From Lagopus muta (lineage: Eukaryota > Chordata > Aves > Galliformes > Phasianidae), in contig NC_064438.1 of NCBI RefSeq assembly GCF_023343835.1, forward strand, positions 20,232,077 to 20,296,076: a stretch of DNA of 64,000 nt. Direction: 5' to 3'. The position numbers and the translations under genes were made by a program. Shown here piece by piece: positions 1 through 13,924 of the stretch. How positions within the stretch are numbered: the stretch's first letter is position 1; each line of letters starts with the position of its first letter. The notes beneath the pieces are model-generated. The model was not told the origin of the DNA and made no database searches. It worked only from the letters and a program-made list of their open reading frames with translations.

Positions 1-3000
1 AACCAACAGAGGATTAAGGCAAACAAAATCAAAGTCACCTTGATAGTAACACTGTAAGACGGTTGTTTTTAAGGACTGAATAACAGTGTATCGTCTTTGA
101 ACAGACATGAAGAGACAGACAGTTAGTAGCTCTGACCATTTCTATAATTTCCCCTCCTTAAAATGGTAGCAATGCAAAAAATAAAAGAGCACTTTAACCT
201 AGTTTTTGAGCTATTACTGCTGCGTTTTTTTATTATTTATTTATTTTTTTCTATTCAGCTCTCATGAGGTGAATTCACCTCTGATCTGAGTGCTGCACAG
301 ACTGGCTGTGCTACCTGCCCAACATCTTAAGATGGTGATTAACCTACATGCTCTCTGGAATGCAAGAGAATTCCAAAACTTCCCTCTCATGCTGAGTTCT
401 GCCTCAGTCAATCTCTTTCTTGCAGAAGCAGCCAGAGGAAACATTTTCCAAATGGAATGAATGCACCAAAATCAGCTTGAACTCCCTTACCTTCTGCTAA
501 GAGCCATCTCATGTGTAATGCTCACCTGTTATAGGTGTCTGAGTACAACTTTGGGCTACGAACAAAAATAAATCATCATAGCTCCACAGAATATGCCATT
601 TTCGACTGTTGAGGATATAACTTAGGAGATAATCTTCCACACTATATACACAGTAGATTGCAAAAAAGCAACTCAGTGCAAACCAGAACAAAAACTTATT
701 CTTTCTTTCAACCATAAAAATTCCATCATCATGAGAAGAAGAATGTTGGTGTGTATATGCATGTTCTTTATTCATGTTATAACGCGTTAACTAATCGAAA
801 AGTACTAAGAATTCTCCTATATGACCCCCCAAAGGTAAATATTGAACAACACCTTCTCTCTGTGACTTTGCCTTACAGGTTCTTTATCTGAGGTTACTCT
901 CTATGCTTGAGTAACTCACACTGGCACAGTTGCAAACAAAGCACTACTATGTGCCAACCTTCTGAATTAATGATTGGTGAGTGCAGTACCCAAGGAGTGA
1001 GAACCTGCAGGCTTAAAATTAACATGAATCCATTTTTATTTTTTATATCTCTGGCACTGAGCAAAGTGCTCTAGAGCATGATCTTTTGCATCAACTCTGT
1101 TTTAAAAAATAGACAAAATAAACAAATTATGTTTTTCACTTATTTCCTACAGTGGGCAAGTGCTTTGGTTCTAGTTTGTAGCATTTAGTTGCACTAGTTC
1201 CTGTTTTGCAAGATTCTCTTTGAAGTCCGCTATTTCACGTGGACTTCTGTGAGTGGTTATCTAAGAGAATAAAACATTGCAGATAAGGCATGCCTCTGGA
1301 CATGGAAGCTGACTAAACCCAGAAGCAGCACCTTTCCTTGCATCTAGTGATCTGCCAGCAAAAAGTTAAGACCAAAGTTTGATTTGTGTAAAACCTGAGG
1401 TGTCTTAAAAAGAATTTTAGAATTACTGATAAACTCAGCTGGAGTAAAAAGAGGAAGTGAGGGGTTAAGGCATCTGTCAGAGATGATTTGAAGGACAGAT
1501 CTGTATGACTGTTAGCTGAATCAGGAGGAGATGGGATGAGGCAAAGGATAGCTTTGAATTCAATTGAATGCTATAATCATCAATCCAGTCTGGAGCAGAT
1601 CTTATTTCCATCTCATTTCTATTATTCACTCCCATGATCACTTTTCCTCTGCTGAATATATATCGTTTTTTCCAAAGGAAAAGCAAATTCCCAGTTTAGA
1701 CCTTTCCATTGTATTTTTTGTATTTGGTACTCTTTGATACCTGAGTAGTTTAGGGGAAAAAAAAAAAGAACAAAGCAAACAAACAACCACAGCAACAACA
1801 ACAGGAAAAAAAGCTCTTATGTGAATGAATGGATGAAAAATCTGTATTATATAAAGTTTATTGTTGAAAAACCTAGTATCTTGTTTACCTTATATTTTCC
1901 AATTCAGAATTGCAGTAACAGGAACTGATATGCAGTCAGGCTATATCCCACCCACTGTCTCTCCACAGCTATCAGGTGAAGCAAGATAGATATTAATCCA
2001 TAGTTTCCCAGCACCTCAAATTATGTTGACTTTCCTGCATTTGGTATTGCTGTATTGCTCTAGACTAATCCAGCACTTGAGCACTTGAAAAACATTTTTT
2101 TTTTGTGTGTGTGTGTGTGTGTGTGTGTTAAATATAAGTTCCCTAGCACGTTCCACATAAGCTGTAGTATCTAATTATTGACTTGTTCTAGCTGGCTTTG
2201 CTGGAATACCCTCTAATTTTTTCAATGTCATTTACGTAATAAGAGGACTATTATTTATATGAGAATTACAGTCATCTGACTTATTAAAGGCTCATTCAAT
2301 TACATATACTAAATTTCCCATAGGTTTCAATGAAGTTATTAGCTATCTCAGCCCTCACCACTGAAAACAACATATGAAAAATACTCCAAATTTTCCTCTT
2401 TGCATATTCCCACTTGTTCCTCTTTATTTGCTCTAATGGACTTCCTTAACAACTCTATTGAACATTAGTGGTACCTTTTAAAAAGATTTTAAATGCTTCT
2501 ATTAGTTCTTGCACATGGGAAATGGTCGTGTTGCATGTATTTCCTAATTGCTTCCAAAGACAAAATTGCTCTCCAATAATCTACCTCTATAAGTGCCCAC
2601 TTTCCAACATACTCAAAATAATGTCACCTACTATGAAATGTGAAGAAAATTTTAATCTGGGTTCTTAAGGAGTTTTACTGAAAGTTCTGTTGCATCTGTA
2701 GTGCAAAGTTCTTAAAGTTTTGGTTTTTTTGTTTGTTTTTTGTTTTTTCTTTTTTTTGTTTTTAATGAGTACTGATGCCATTTTTTATTTCTCAAGTTTC
2801 TACATAGTTGTAATTAGATAAATAACTTATTTAAGAAAAACTTCATTTATAATGAAAACTGTTATTAGCTTTTCATCATTGCCAGCCAGAGAAGAGTTTT
2901 TGAAATATAAATAATATTGCTATCTTCTTATTCTGGTTGGAAGCACTGATACCAAATTTATTTTAACATGACCAATTTCAAAAGGCAGCCCTTGCCCCAC

Positions 3001-3211
3001 AGTGAACATAAAAGATAGGCAGACCATCTCAGTTTTATAGATGTGAAGATGGCATGATCTTTCCACTTGTCACATAGCAGGTAGAAGCATAACACAGAAA
3101 TAGGAAAGAACATTTTTTGTTTAACATCAGAAAATATGATAACAAATAATCAGGAACTAAGACCTAGGATATTCTTGGTACTAGGTACTTCTTGCTTTTA
3201 ATCCCTTTGTG
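1..3211. other. A/T-rich non-coding stretch
   Basis: No gene, exon or RNA gene could be supported. The stretch holds an A-rich CAA-type run at about 1755-1815, a T/GT simple repeat at about 2095-2128, and a T-rich, G-interrupted run at about 2719-2766. Open frames are under 90 codons and show no recognisable motif. Confidence 0.6.
2095..2128. repeat. T run plus (GT)n microsatellite
   Basis: About ten T residues run directly into about twelve uninterrupted GT dinucleotides. This is an ordinary dinucleotide microsatellite, long enough to be polymorphic. No function is implied. Confidence 0.95.
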
Positions 3212-3272
3212 ATCACAGAATCATAGAATGCTTTGGATTGGAAGGGACTTTTCAGATCATTTGGTTCCAACA
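3212..3272 (-). mobile_element. CR1 LINE 3'-end fragment
   Basis: Read on the minus strand, this piece ends in the CR1 3' signature: a TTCCAA-type motif followed by the ATTCTATGATTCT-like tail. On the plus strand it appears as 'atcacagaatcatagaatg' followed by a 'ttggaagggac' motif. Only about 60 bases remain, so it is a severely 5'-truncated copy, the usual outcome of target-primed reverse transcription. It has no coding capacity. The subfamily cannot be assigned. Confidence 0.85.
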
Positions 3273-5271
3273 CTTAGTTTATATTCAGTAGACAGAAATA
3301 CTACTTTCATTTCATTAATTGTTGTTTCTTAATTTATTTCAGTTCTCCTTGATTTTTCTGTTGATAATTTTTTTTTGGTGAAAAAAAAACCCCACAACAT
3401 TTCACCCTGAGGTCATTGGTTCAATTTTAGCCTCTTCTGTTAAAGTTAGTAAAGCACTCAGAAAAAAGTAATTACTATGTATATCTCCCAATCAATATAT
3501 TATGGGTCAGATAATAAAAACCATCATAGATTTTGGCAATCCTAATGCCCTTCAAAATGTTGGTGTCAGTAGCTGAGTATATGTTACAAATTTGAGTACT
3601 TCTTGTCCATTTGTTTTGATAGTCTGGTATAGATTGTAGGTGGGCTACAAAATTTCACCATGGACTCAGTTTTCCTTTCAAATGCACTTTAAAAGAGTGC
3701 AGTTTACAATGTTAAGATCTTTATCATTTGTAAGAGAATTGAAATTACTGTGTATGTACGTTGTCTTTTTTCTAAAGTACAAGAGGTGATGCTGCAGTTT
3801 TACTAATATTGCCTCTAACAGAAAGAAAGCATAGCTTACTAAAATAAGAAAACAATAAATAATGTAATAATCATGCTAGAATTATACTCCAAAATTAATC
3901 ATTTCCTTAGATCAAAGCTTGATTGGCTGAAGTCAGTGGAAAAATTTTCCTCACTATTTGATCACTTCAAAGAAACATGTTATGCATACTCATTACTCAT
4001 TTTTTAACATTTTAAATTATTTGCGTGATGGAGATGTGAAGACATTTCTTCTCAATTCTTCACTACAAAGAGTTTAAATTGATGCTAAATCAGAAAATAT
4101 CTACTTCTCCCTTTTGTACCTTGATAAACCAAAGGAAACTGTACTCCTAATGTAACCAAGGTAATCTGGGGATAAATTCACTGCTTTGTAAGAGCCCAGA
4201 TACTAATGTGATGAACTCTGCTCAAAGGTTGCTAAATAATAAAATTATTTCACAATTAGTGAGTTGTCAGTTCATCCTCATACCAGCTTTCTACTCTTTC
4301 TTTATTTTCTGATCCTTTCACAAAACTCTTGACATCTCACGTAGCCTAAGATTTAATTTGGCATCTCTAAAAAGTTTCAGTGATTTTTTTTTTTCCATTG
4401 CTGGCATTGTCTACTATTCCCTATTTATATTTATATACCATTATCACTGGTGGACAAATCAACAGAAAAGGTAGAAGACACATTAGGCTACCTGTTAAGC
4501 TGCTATGACAGGCATTATTTCAGTTGCTTAGTAGCCAAGAAGACAAGACGAGAAGTAACTTTCATACAGTGAATGAAAGAGAAAAAAAAATTTGCAGTTG
4601 GTGAGAATATAAATAATCAGATAGCAAACTGATGTAAAAAGATTTCCTGGTAATATAAGTTAATTTCACAAGGGGCTTTGCTATTACAACATCTTGCTTT
4701 AAAGCAGTTCTGCTGTGAGATTATAGTTCGCATAGCAGTTAAACAGAACCTTGATTACTATCTCGGACTTCAATGCCTGAATTTTTTGTTGGTGTAGCTC
4801 AGAATATTCAGTTTACAGATTAATTTGAGATTAGACATCCCAAGTATGAAAAAAGTACCCATAAGAAAGCAAAAATTCCAATCCACTTACATATAGACTT
4901 AAGGCCTAATGTGGTAGAAAATGCATTTTCCCTCTTTCTTATATTTTTCCTTATCAGATGATGTAAGAATTTCCAAAGCAAAGACAAAGTAAATAAATAA
5001 ATAAATATTTTAAATGCAAGTTACTGATATTTATGTTTACACATTCCTTTTTTGCCAAACATATAGCAAAATATATAGCAGTTCAGACAACAAAAGCTTC
5101 ATTTCTCCCTAATCCTTAAATAAATGTCTACTATATATCTTCACAGCAGACTATGTACATTTCAAATCCACATATGTAGTGGCTGAATAGATTTAAAGTC
5201 TGAAGGTACTGTATTGTTAGCATCCTTCTGCGGCTTGTAAACAAATGTATAGAGATATGTTAGATCATGTA
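3273..5271. other. A/T-rich non-coding stretch
   Basis: No coding or RNA gene was seen. Small features only: A/T homopolymer runs near 3368-3392 and 4385-4395, and an AAAT run at about 4990-5007. The sequence looks unique otherwise. Confidence 0.6.
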
Positions 5272-5943
5272 GTCATAGAATCATTAGGGTTGGAAAAGAC
5301 CTCTAAGATCATCTAGTCCAACTGTCCACAAACCACCAATATTGCCTACTAAACTACATTCCTTAGTACAACATCTAAATGTTTCTTAAAAACTCTGAGG
5401 ATGGTGCTCAACGACTTCCCTGGGCAACTTGTTCCAGCGTCTGACCACTCTAGTTGTTTAGAATCTTTAAAAGATTCTCCTAATATCCAATCTGAACTTC
5501 CTATGGTGCAACTTGAGGTCGTTCCCTCTTGTCCTATTGCTAATTACCTAGAAGAAGAGGCCAACCCCCACCTCGCCACAATCTCCTGTCAGATAGTTAT
5601 AGATAGCAATAAGATCTTTGCTGAGCCTCCTCTTCTCCAGACTAAACAATCCCAGGTCCCTCAGCTGCTCCCTATAACACTTGTGCTCCATTCTCCTCAC
5701 CAGATTAACTGCCATTCTGTGAACATGCTTCAGAGCCTTGATGTAGTGTACACTATCTTGTAGTGAGGGGCCCAAAACTGAGTATAGTACTTGAGGCACA
5801 GCCTCACCAGCACTGAGTACAGGGGGACTATATTATCTCTCTGTTCCTGCTAGCTATACTATTTTTGATACAAGCTAGGATGCCCTTAGCTTTCTTGGCC
5901 ACCTGCTGGTGGCTCATGTTGAGAGTCAGCCAACACCCCTTTG
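5272..5943 (-). mobile_element. CR1 LINE, 5'-truncated copy with ORF2 C-terminus
   Basis: About 670 bases of CR1 in minus orientation. The 3' end is at about 5272, where 'gaatcattagggttggaaaagacc' type sequence is the reverse complement of the family's 3' tail. The 3' untranslated part covers about 5272-5400. The rest is the end of the region that encodes the CR1 ORF2 protein (endonuclease plus reverse transcriptase) in intact elements. A minus-strand frame of 83 codons at 5548-5799 stays open and contains the C-terminal LGLFSLEKRRL motif, followed by a DLIAIYNYL motif. The catalytic reverse transcriptase core is absent, so the copy is dead. A longer plus-strand open frame here (5401-5763) is an antisense shadow. 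The 3' end resembles that of the copy at 30618-30809, suggesting the same subfamily. Confidence 0.93.
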
Positions 5944-8007
5944 AACTGGGAAGCTGGGTTCAGTATCTGGGATTCTGTGATTTGACTACTGCTGTTTTTA
6001 TACTGGAGCGTAATGCTTGTCTTCAAAGAATGCATAGCTATTTATTTCTACCTATGTTTAATTAAACAATAGCTATGTCTCATACACAATTTGGATCTGC
6101 TACTTGAACTTTGATCCTAAAATTCAGCCTTACTTTATTCAGATTGGGGCACAAATTGCCTTAGAGGGGAGATGAAGGACACTGTGATAGCCTTGATTTC
6201 CGTATGCCAGTGAAATTAGTTACATCAATGTAAATCACAGATGGTTTAATTTAAAATTCTTGACTTCCAAAGGATACAGAGGTGAAAAATTGTTTGTACA
6301 GATGGCTTTGGTCTCATGTTTGCCAGAGAGGACGATGCATTTATATGTGAACATTTTCCTGCTGCCCATTACATGTGGCTAAATTGAACCTCTTTGACTT
6401 TGTTCTGAGGCAAAACAGAAAAGCAAATATCTGTCATCAGTCTTGAGTGGGATGCTTCAACACAGCAACACTTCTGTTCACTTTTATTCATTGCTTTGAG
6501 ATCCTGAAATTTAAGCTAACAGTACAAAGAAGGAACTGGCAGAGATAGACATTCAAAAAGGACTTCCTTGAAAAATTTTCCCAGCTTAACTCATTTCTAT
6601 CATGAATATTATCTTATGTGTTCTATGATGCCTAATGGGAAAGGTGCTAGAGTATCTCTTGGTGGCCACATAAACATACTAACTCAGGAAAAGGGAACCT
6701 CTACCATATGTCTCTTTTGGCAGCAATGTAATCAGAGCTCAATGTTTTTTTATATCATCAGATGTATCTCATTACTAATTTTTACTGAACCAGTCCTGTA
6801 CTAAGGATAGGCAGTTTGGTCTTCCAAAAAAACCTTGGGGGTATTGGTGCCAAAGAATATCACTATATTTGTTGTCTCATACCAGCTTCAGCAGTATGTT
6901 TAGTGTCTCTCTGGTCCATGTGTAGCCTGTTTTTCCATCTTTTAATTTGCTCTTTCTGCTCCCCTGCCTAAATGACACGACACTCTATCCTAGTGATGCT
7001 GTTCTCTGAGATGTTCTCTGATAATCTTCCTGTTGTCTAAGTTCTGGTAGTTTCAGGAGTCACACTTAAAAAAAAAAAAAGAAAAAAAAAAGGAAAAAAA
7101 AAAAAAAAGAGTGTAAACTTGATAGTAAAGCTTAAGAAAATTCCATGACTTCTAAAATAACACTATTTTGTAAATATTTTATTACTTCTGAATGCAGCAA
7201 TCTTCTGATGCAGGGCAATGATTTGGCACTTCCCTAAGGGGGTGATTGGAGACAAAACCATTGCTACAAAAATGCACATGCAAGAGTTACAGTTTATTTA
7301 TCAATTTATTTATTAATTGAAAAGTGCAAACATTTATAGACCTGTTTGCATTTTAGAGGCACTGAAAGATCCAATTAAATCTTCGATTTTTTTTTTTTTA
7401 AATGGCACCAATCAAAATATATGCGGAAATGAAAGATTGTGCTTTTTTTTTTTAAATATGCCTTTGAGATGTCAGGCGCTGGTAAAGACAAAAGTAGTGA
7501 ACCAATCTTCAGTGTGAATAAAGCATTTTATGTTAAGAGTTTAAGGTAGCATTCAGAAGTGGGGAACTATTTTTGGTGACAATACACAAAATTTATCATT
7601 ACAAGTGGCAGCCTGTAGCATGACAGAATATGAATAAAAAACAGTGACATCCTTTCCACTGACTTTGAAGGAGTCTGCTTTGTAATAACTCAAAACATTT
7701 TTGTTAGCAAAGTCAGCTACAGAATGTTCCAGTAATCTTACCCTCAACTGTTCATTCTTATCTCATTAGCAGCTTATTGCCCCTTCAGCTGTTTTGATAG
7801 AACAGTTTGCAGAGACTCAGTATAAGCCAAATGATGGTAACCATGATCAAAATTAAGTGAAAATACACTTTTTTTCAATCTAGATTATTTCATAAATCTG
7901 CTTTACAAAAAATAGTTATACTGGCATAACTGTATAGGCTGCAGATCTTATCAGAAAACATGGAATAATCATCCTCACATACAAACTTTCAATTCCAAAG
8001 CACTTTA

Positions 8008-8073
8008 AAAAACAGCAACAACAACAACAAAAAAAAAACAAAAAAAAAAAACAAAAAAAAACAAAAAAAAACC
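8008..8073. repeat. A-rich low-complexity block (CAA and C-interrupted poly-A)
   Basis: A short CAACAACAA stretch grades into runs of eight to twelve A residues separated by single C residues and ends in CCC. It could be a decayed poly-A, but no retrotransposed gene body was recognised next to it. Confidence 0.9.
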
Positions 8074-9521
8074 CAAGACATTAATTTCCACTGGAAATAA
8101 GATTCAGAGAAAGTAAAGTGTTCTTCCATCATCAGAGACATCAGAGAGAATAACTTTCGCTTTTCTACTTAACTAAAATAATATGTCTGAACAGAAATGC
8201 TGTGAAAATTTTGTTAAATGGTTTTGCATCAACGTAGACAATGGAGCGATTCTTTCTACCCTGAGGATCTAGATCTGAACTTAGATACCAGAGAAACTCT
8301 GTATTAAATCTGTAGTAAATCTTTGTTATGATATTTACCCTTTCAAGTGATGTATTAAGAAAGGAAAATCCATGCTGACATTTGTTTAAACATGTATCCT
8401 GAAGTTCAGCATAAATATTACTCATTGTTGCATAGCTGGTCCACATGACCATTCCAAGCATCAAGCTCAAGGGAAACTTAAGTGTTCTGACTGGTGTTAG
8501 CTAAGCTCAGTTTAAAATTAGGATTATTGCAGGGATTTTTATTTCTATTTTCTTTAGTATCTTCCTCTGATTTATTTCACACTGGCCTCCTTGTAATTCA
8601 TTTTAAATTTCTACATTTATTCCAATTAAGCTGCTGCTAGGGCTTATGAGTTTCATTTAATTAAATTAATTAAGGAATTTTTTATATAGTAAAAGAAAAC
8701 CAACTCACTAAGCTTGCTTTCCCAAACTCCCAGAGCTCTAATAGAAAATCAGACACCTATTTTAAAATGAAGTTGGTCTAGCAAAACAGTATTATGATAA
8801 AGAAACCCTGGATATAAAATTCTTTTGTTTTGTTTTTGTTGTTAGTTCATAGTTTTTGTGTTTGGCACTTTGCTGCATTCCCTTGGAGTTTAATGTATGG
8901 CTTTTGCAGTGCTGCTATTTTAGGAAAGTCATCTGCTCTAACAGCGATGTTCTTAACCACACAAGCTGAAGGAACTTCATTTTTCCCCTTCAAGATCTAT
9001 GATGCATATGTGAGCATTTCTGTTTGAATTCTTAAAGACTCATACTAGAAAATAAATGGTGCAACACTTTCGGGGTTTTAGAAATTATTTCATTTTCTGT
9101 TGTAATTCTATGATTGCCAAGGAATTGCTTAGAATGCAATAGTGTGAATTCTGATGCCTGACCTGAAGACTTTGCTCAGTGAAAGATACCCAGTTTTAGC
9201 ACAAAGTAGTATCTCAGATGACTACCAAGGAGTCTCATGTATTAGTTTTATAAGCTAGACAGCTTTTATTTCACTGCACTCTTCAGTTCTATTTCTTTTC
9301 AGTCACTTCCAAAATATGCTTTTCTTGGTTACAGAAATTCCACAGTAAGAGCTACGTTAATTTCAATCATAACAGCAAGAAGTTATTAAGTGTTTGCCAT
9401 AGAAACAAGGTACAGTTTTGCCAGTTGGATTCTGCCAGCCTCTTTACAGCACACTGCTCTTGTCATAGTGATTGGGCACAGTCTTAAAATACATTTACTT
9501 TAGCCTCAAGCTAATGTTATG

Positions 9522-9625
9522 CCTTCTTCTTTTTCCTTGTTTCTTTTCTTTTCCTTTTTCTTTCACTTTCTCTTTTCCTTTTTTTTTTTTTTTTTTTTTT
9601 TCCTTCTTTCTTTTATCTTTTTCAG
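9522..9625. repeat. Polypyrimidine (T/C) tract with long T run
   Basis: Almost pure pyrimidine for about 100 bases, with roughly two dozen consecutive T residues in the middle. It yields a spurious open frame rich in Phe, Ser and Leu, which is not a gene. Such tracts can adopt unusual DNA structure, but nothing else supports a function. Confidence 0.92.
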
Positions 9626-10597
9626 TCTTCTGTTTTCAAAGCCTCTAAACATAATATCTATTCTGGAAAATACATTAATCTTAAAGATGCAGACAATGCT
9701 CAAATCTATGTAATAAGAGGATGTTACTTCTGAAAATGGCAAGCAGCATTAATTCTAAGTTAGTTCATTGAAAATATTCCTAGGAAAAAGAAATAATGGG
9801 AGTTTTATAATAATTTCTCTGCAAATTCAATGGGACAGTTATCTCAAAAAATATGCAATGTTGTATTTTCTAGCACATTTACAATAGTGGAAGTCAGTAG
9901 GACTAATTCTAGAGTAAGATAATAAATAAGGATTTTATAATACTACCTTGTGAAGCACTTAAAAGCTATTCAGAAACTTATGTGCTCAGAAAACATGGCA
10001 AGCAGCTGTAATTTTTCCTTCAGAGAGAAACTAAGAATAGACTTATTAATTCTTCTTTCACTGATCTATTTCATCTATACTTGTTTTGATTAAATATAAT
10101 TTTAATCACAGATCATAGTCCAGCTCAGCTGTTCACTGTATATTCAACCATAACACCCTGGACAATGATTTTGTTATCTACCAAAGATTAAGTAGGGTTG
10201 AAGTATTGTCACCATTTAGGTTACCAAAATGCTAAGATAATTACTTAAGAAATAGACATTTTTCTTCAGCTATTACATATCTATTTGGAAACTGGCAGCT
10301 ACATTCAGCAGCGTACATGGATATAAAGACTTTCTTCAATTAAAATCAGAGTATTAATTTGATACAAGATATAAAAATACAAAATATATGGATTTATATG
10401 GTTTTTCCCTTTTTATTAAAAACATAAATATACAGAAAATATTAAAACAATTACAATAACTTTCATTATGACTCCATCTAACAAGTTTAATGGTTATCTT
10501 GGAATGACTCTGTTTGAATGACTCTATTTGAATGACTGACTATACAGATTCAGTTCCAGTATAGATCATATTTTTCTATAGTTTCCATTAAAGGACA

Positions 10598-10598
10598 A

Positions 10599-10629
<31 letters not shown>

Positions 10630-10631
10630 AT
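10598..10631. repeat. (AAAT)n microsatellite
   Basis: About eight perfect tetranucleotide units. It is a standard avian A/T-rich microsatellite. Related runs occur at 4990-5007, 11341-11367 and 12531-12556 (complementary phase). Confidence 0.95.
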
Positions 10632-12481
10632 ATTGCACCACAAACCAGCTTGAGCATGAAATAATAGCTGTAGATTCAGTTAAAAAAATTGCTTCCTATT
10701 TCTGCACTGGGTAGAGCTGCAAAATTTTAGTCCACAAGTATCTGCTTTCAACTACAGGATTAATAAGACACAATGTATATCAAAGAATACATCTGCAGTG
10801 GCAAATAAAATAAAGTGAAGCAATATTTTCTGTCTGCATGTCCAAACAGTCTGTGCTTGACAGAGATTGTCCGGGGTCTGCAATAGTTTAAGCTGGTGTT
10901 AGTCCTATTTTAAGTGCTTTCTCTGCTGGTCTCGTAGTAATACAAGGACAACACTTCAGTGCATTAGAATGATTTTTAATAGGATGGGACTCAGGGTAAG
11001 TGCTGCTTGCCAGTGGTTTTGGTATAAATATGTGTAACTTCAGCCAGACAAAAAAAAAAAAAAAAAAGGATAGTAACATTTAATAACAATATAAGAAAAT
11101 TAATAGAAAGGTGAGCAAAATCTGTGGCAACTCTATTCATATTGTCTATTCAGAAAGCTTTAATTTCTCAGCCATATAGAGGTATTGACTTGAAGAGCAC
11201 CATCTTAGACAGGACAAACATAAACAGGGAAGACACTACTAAAAGCTGACAATGATACCTTGCCAGTACTGTTTCCTAGCTCTGCCTAGAGCACTAAATT
11301 ATACATATGACCTGTTTAGGCTACATAGGTATGCTTCTCTAAAAAATAAATAAATAAATAAATAAAATGGTTACTGTTCACAAGGAAAAAATGTCCTATA
11401 TTAAATATTTCCTATAAAATAGCTGAAAAACATAATTATTCTAAAGAATATAGGTCAATCTGTCCTATAATCTGAAGGGGGGATTCTTTGTTGCATAATG
11501 CAGGGCTGCAGAGTCATAGTACTCAAAGATATTTCAAGGCTATCTTAACTGGCAAGAGAGAATCAATAGATGTCACCAGATCACTGTAGTGGGTGTGATG
11601 GCATCTCCTTCAAGATGGCATTACAGTTGACATATCAAAGACATGAACAGTACAACTCCGCATACTGATGATCTTTAAGTCCTTTGGTGCTATAAAAACA
11701 TAGCCTGTGTTTTACAAAATTGTAGGCATCCTGGGAAACAGATGGGAATTGAATAGAGGCTATATGACAACATATAAATCTTCAGAATGAGAGAACTGAA
11801 GAAGTTTAATGACAACTAAGAAAATTTTTAGTCTAAAACAATATTTTGCCTATAGTCAGGTCTCTGAGCCTGTTGATGTCTTCTGTCAGTAAAAGCAAGA
11901 ATGGATATTTAAACACCTGGAAGGGTGATCCTCCAAACATAAGAACCAAAAGTTGCTGTAACTACAGATTAACCTGCTGAACTAAGAATACTGCATCTAA
12001 GTGCCTTTTGGAAAGCCAGTCTAGCACTTGTTGAGGTCCAATCCTATTAATGATGATTCAACAGTCATCACTAAGAAATCATGCTCCATCAACGTAAGAA
12101 ATGTTGACCAAACCTCAACAGATATGGAAGGAAGAAACATAATGTCCAGTCTCTTGTCCTTTAATTGCTCATTTAAAATTTAAAGAATAAATACAAGAAA
12201 CTGTCCAAAAAATGTTTGGAAACATTTTGCTATTTTATCTCTCAGAGATTAAAGCTTTAAATGCTCTTATTTCATGCACTACAAAAAAATAACACCTGAA
12301 GCTTTGTATCCCTCCTGTGGCAGACATGTTAAGTTCATCTTTCTGCCTGTTGTGGGGAAACTGAAATGCAGATCTTTCCTAAATAATTGACTGAATTTTA
12401 TTACAAGAATATAGAAGTTAGTTTTCCTGTATCCTCTGCATATGCGTAAACAATGTTTTTTAGAATAACATAAAAATAAGC

Positions 12482-12556
12482 AAAAAAAAAAAAAAAAAAA
12501 AAAGTAAAAAAAAAAGGAACCAGCTATTCTTATTTATTTATTTATTTATTTATTTA
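12482..12556. repeat. Poly-A block followed by (TTTA)n
   Basis: About 33 nearly pure A residues (one GT interruption), a short unique spacer, then about six TTTA units. A poly-A block and T-rich repeat only 15 bases apart could pair as an imperfect A/T hairpin, but the simplest view is two adjacent microsatellites. Confidence 0.9.
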
Positions 12557-13924
12557 GGCATAAAGATTGCACTCTCTCACAAGATTCAGCAGGTAGTCAA
12601 ACAGTAAATGATTATGACTAATATCAGGAAGGAAAAGCAGTAACATTGGAGGCAATAGAAGTAACTTTTATTAAAGTCCTGAGATGTTCATTTGTGTTTT
12701 GCATCATGGCTTTTTTATTGAAAAGGTACCTGGTGGCCAAACTTTTACCACCCTCTGCATATACTGCTAATTGCTAATAGTGAGAAAACATCCAGCTGCC
12801 TTGACAGAATTTTCAGATGATAAATGTAAGGCATATTGGTACAGAAGTGTGTAGCAGGGTGTGTTCCTAGTGCTGCCTTGGCTGAAGACCTGTTGTTGTG
12901 TCCCAACTGTAGTCATTTTAAATCTTACCTACGCCTCATTCCTTTAAGTTCCTTAGTCCAGTGTGTAAATATTGCAGGACCAGACCTTTGAGCATTTAGG
13001 ACTAAAAATGAAAGAGAAATTCATAAACCCCAAAGCGCATAAAAATCAGTAAAGGCACAAGGTATCCCAGAAGCCCACTGTGATATTAATTAGGAGGAGG
13101 ATATTCAGATAGGAAGAGGATATTTAAATTTAGTTATTAGCTGGGACAACTTACTCTCACCAAATGTCATGACTTTTCACTCTCACAGTATGTGGTGAGG
13201 CCACATGAAAAATTTAAGACTTCAACAAAATGTGGAAAGGGCATGTAATTCTCAGATAGCAAAAAAATTATAAAACTTTAAATTGTAAGAAATAGAGGGA
13301 AATCTGTAACTAGCCTAAGTGGAGATTGTGGCATTGGTGTGGTTCAGAAGATAGAACCACACACAATGGTAGATCCTACTCTTTTCAAAACACTACTATG
13401 TTAGATTTCAGTCCTGTAGGAAAACCTTTCTTTTACAGAAATATGTTCTTTTGTGGACGCATAAAGAGAAAAAATATAAATAAATGACAAGTAATTTATG
13501 GTAAACTGGTATTATTTCACATTCTTTCACTGCTACTATTTTAATGATTGAAAATTATTTTATATTTTCCATGTTAGACACACAATTTTAAATAATTATA
13601 TTGATTTCTCAATATTTCTCAATACACATAGAAATGCCTTTTTTTTTTCCCTAGCAATAGCACTCTAAGCTATCTAGTACTGTATTTGAATTAAAATGTA
13701 GAATCTTCCATATATTTCAAAGTAAGAACCAAGCAGTTTGTATGTCAAATATACTTGATACTTATTAGCAGTTAAAAAAAGAAATTGTACAAAAACATGC
13801 TGAAATGTAATATGTTAAAATGTTAAAAATTAATACAGGGCACTAATTAAAGGACAATTCTCATTCCAGAATCAAGTTATCTTTGCACATTAATTTGAAT
13901 CAAATTGACCACTAGATAAATAAT

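Larger units (their letters stand above)
5944..13924. other. A/T-rich non-coding stretch with many simple repeats
   Basis: No gene was found in about 8 kb. It holds poly-A at 7068-7109, an A-rich CAA/poly-A block at about 8008-8073, a pyrimidine tract at 9522-9625, AAAT runs at 10598-10631 and 11341-11367, poly-A at 11050-11067 and 12482-12515, and TTTA at 12531-12556. Short tandem duplications occur at 10509-10536 (two 14-bp units) and 13092-13129 (two 19-bp units, three differences). Homeodomain-type TAATTA sites cluster at 8656-8673. A 101-codon minus-strand frame at 8165-8470 has no recognisable domain. Confidence 0.55.

Noticed and set aside
5401..5763. 120-codon plus-strand open frame
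   Set aside because: It is antisense to the CR1 ORF2 region on the minus strand, where the conserved LGLFSLEKRRL motif lies.
8008..8073. Poly-A block as a possible processed-pseudogene tail
   Set aside because: No retrotransposed coding body or target duplication was recognised upstream on either strand. The C-interrupted A runs fit simple-repeat expansion.
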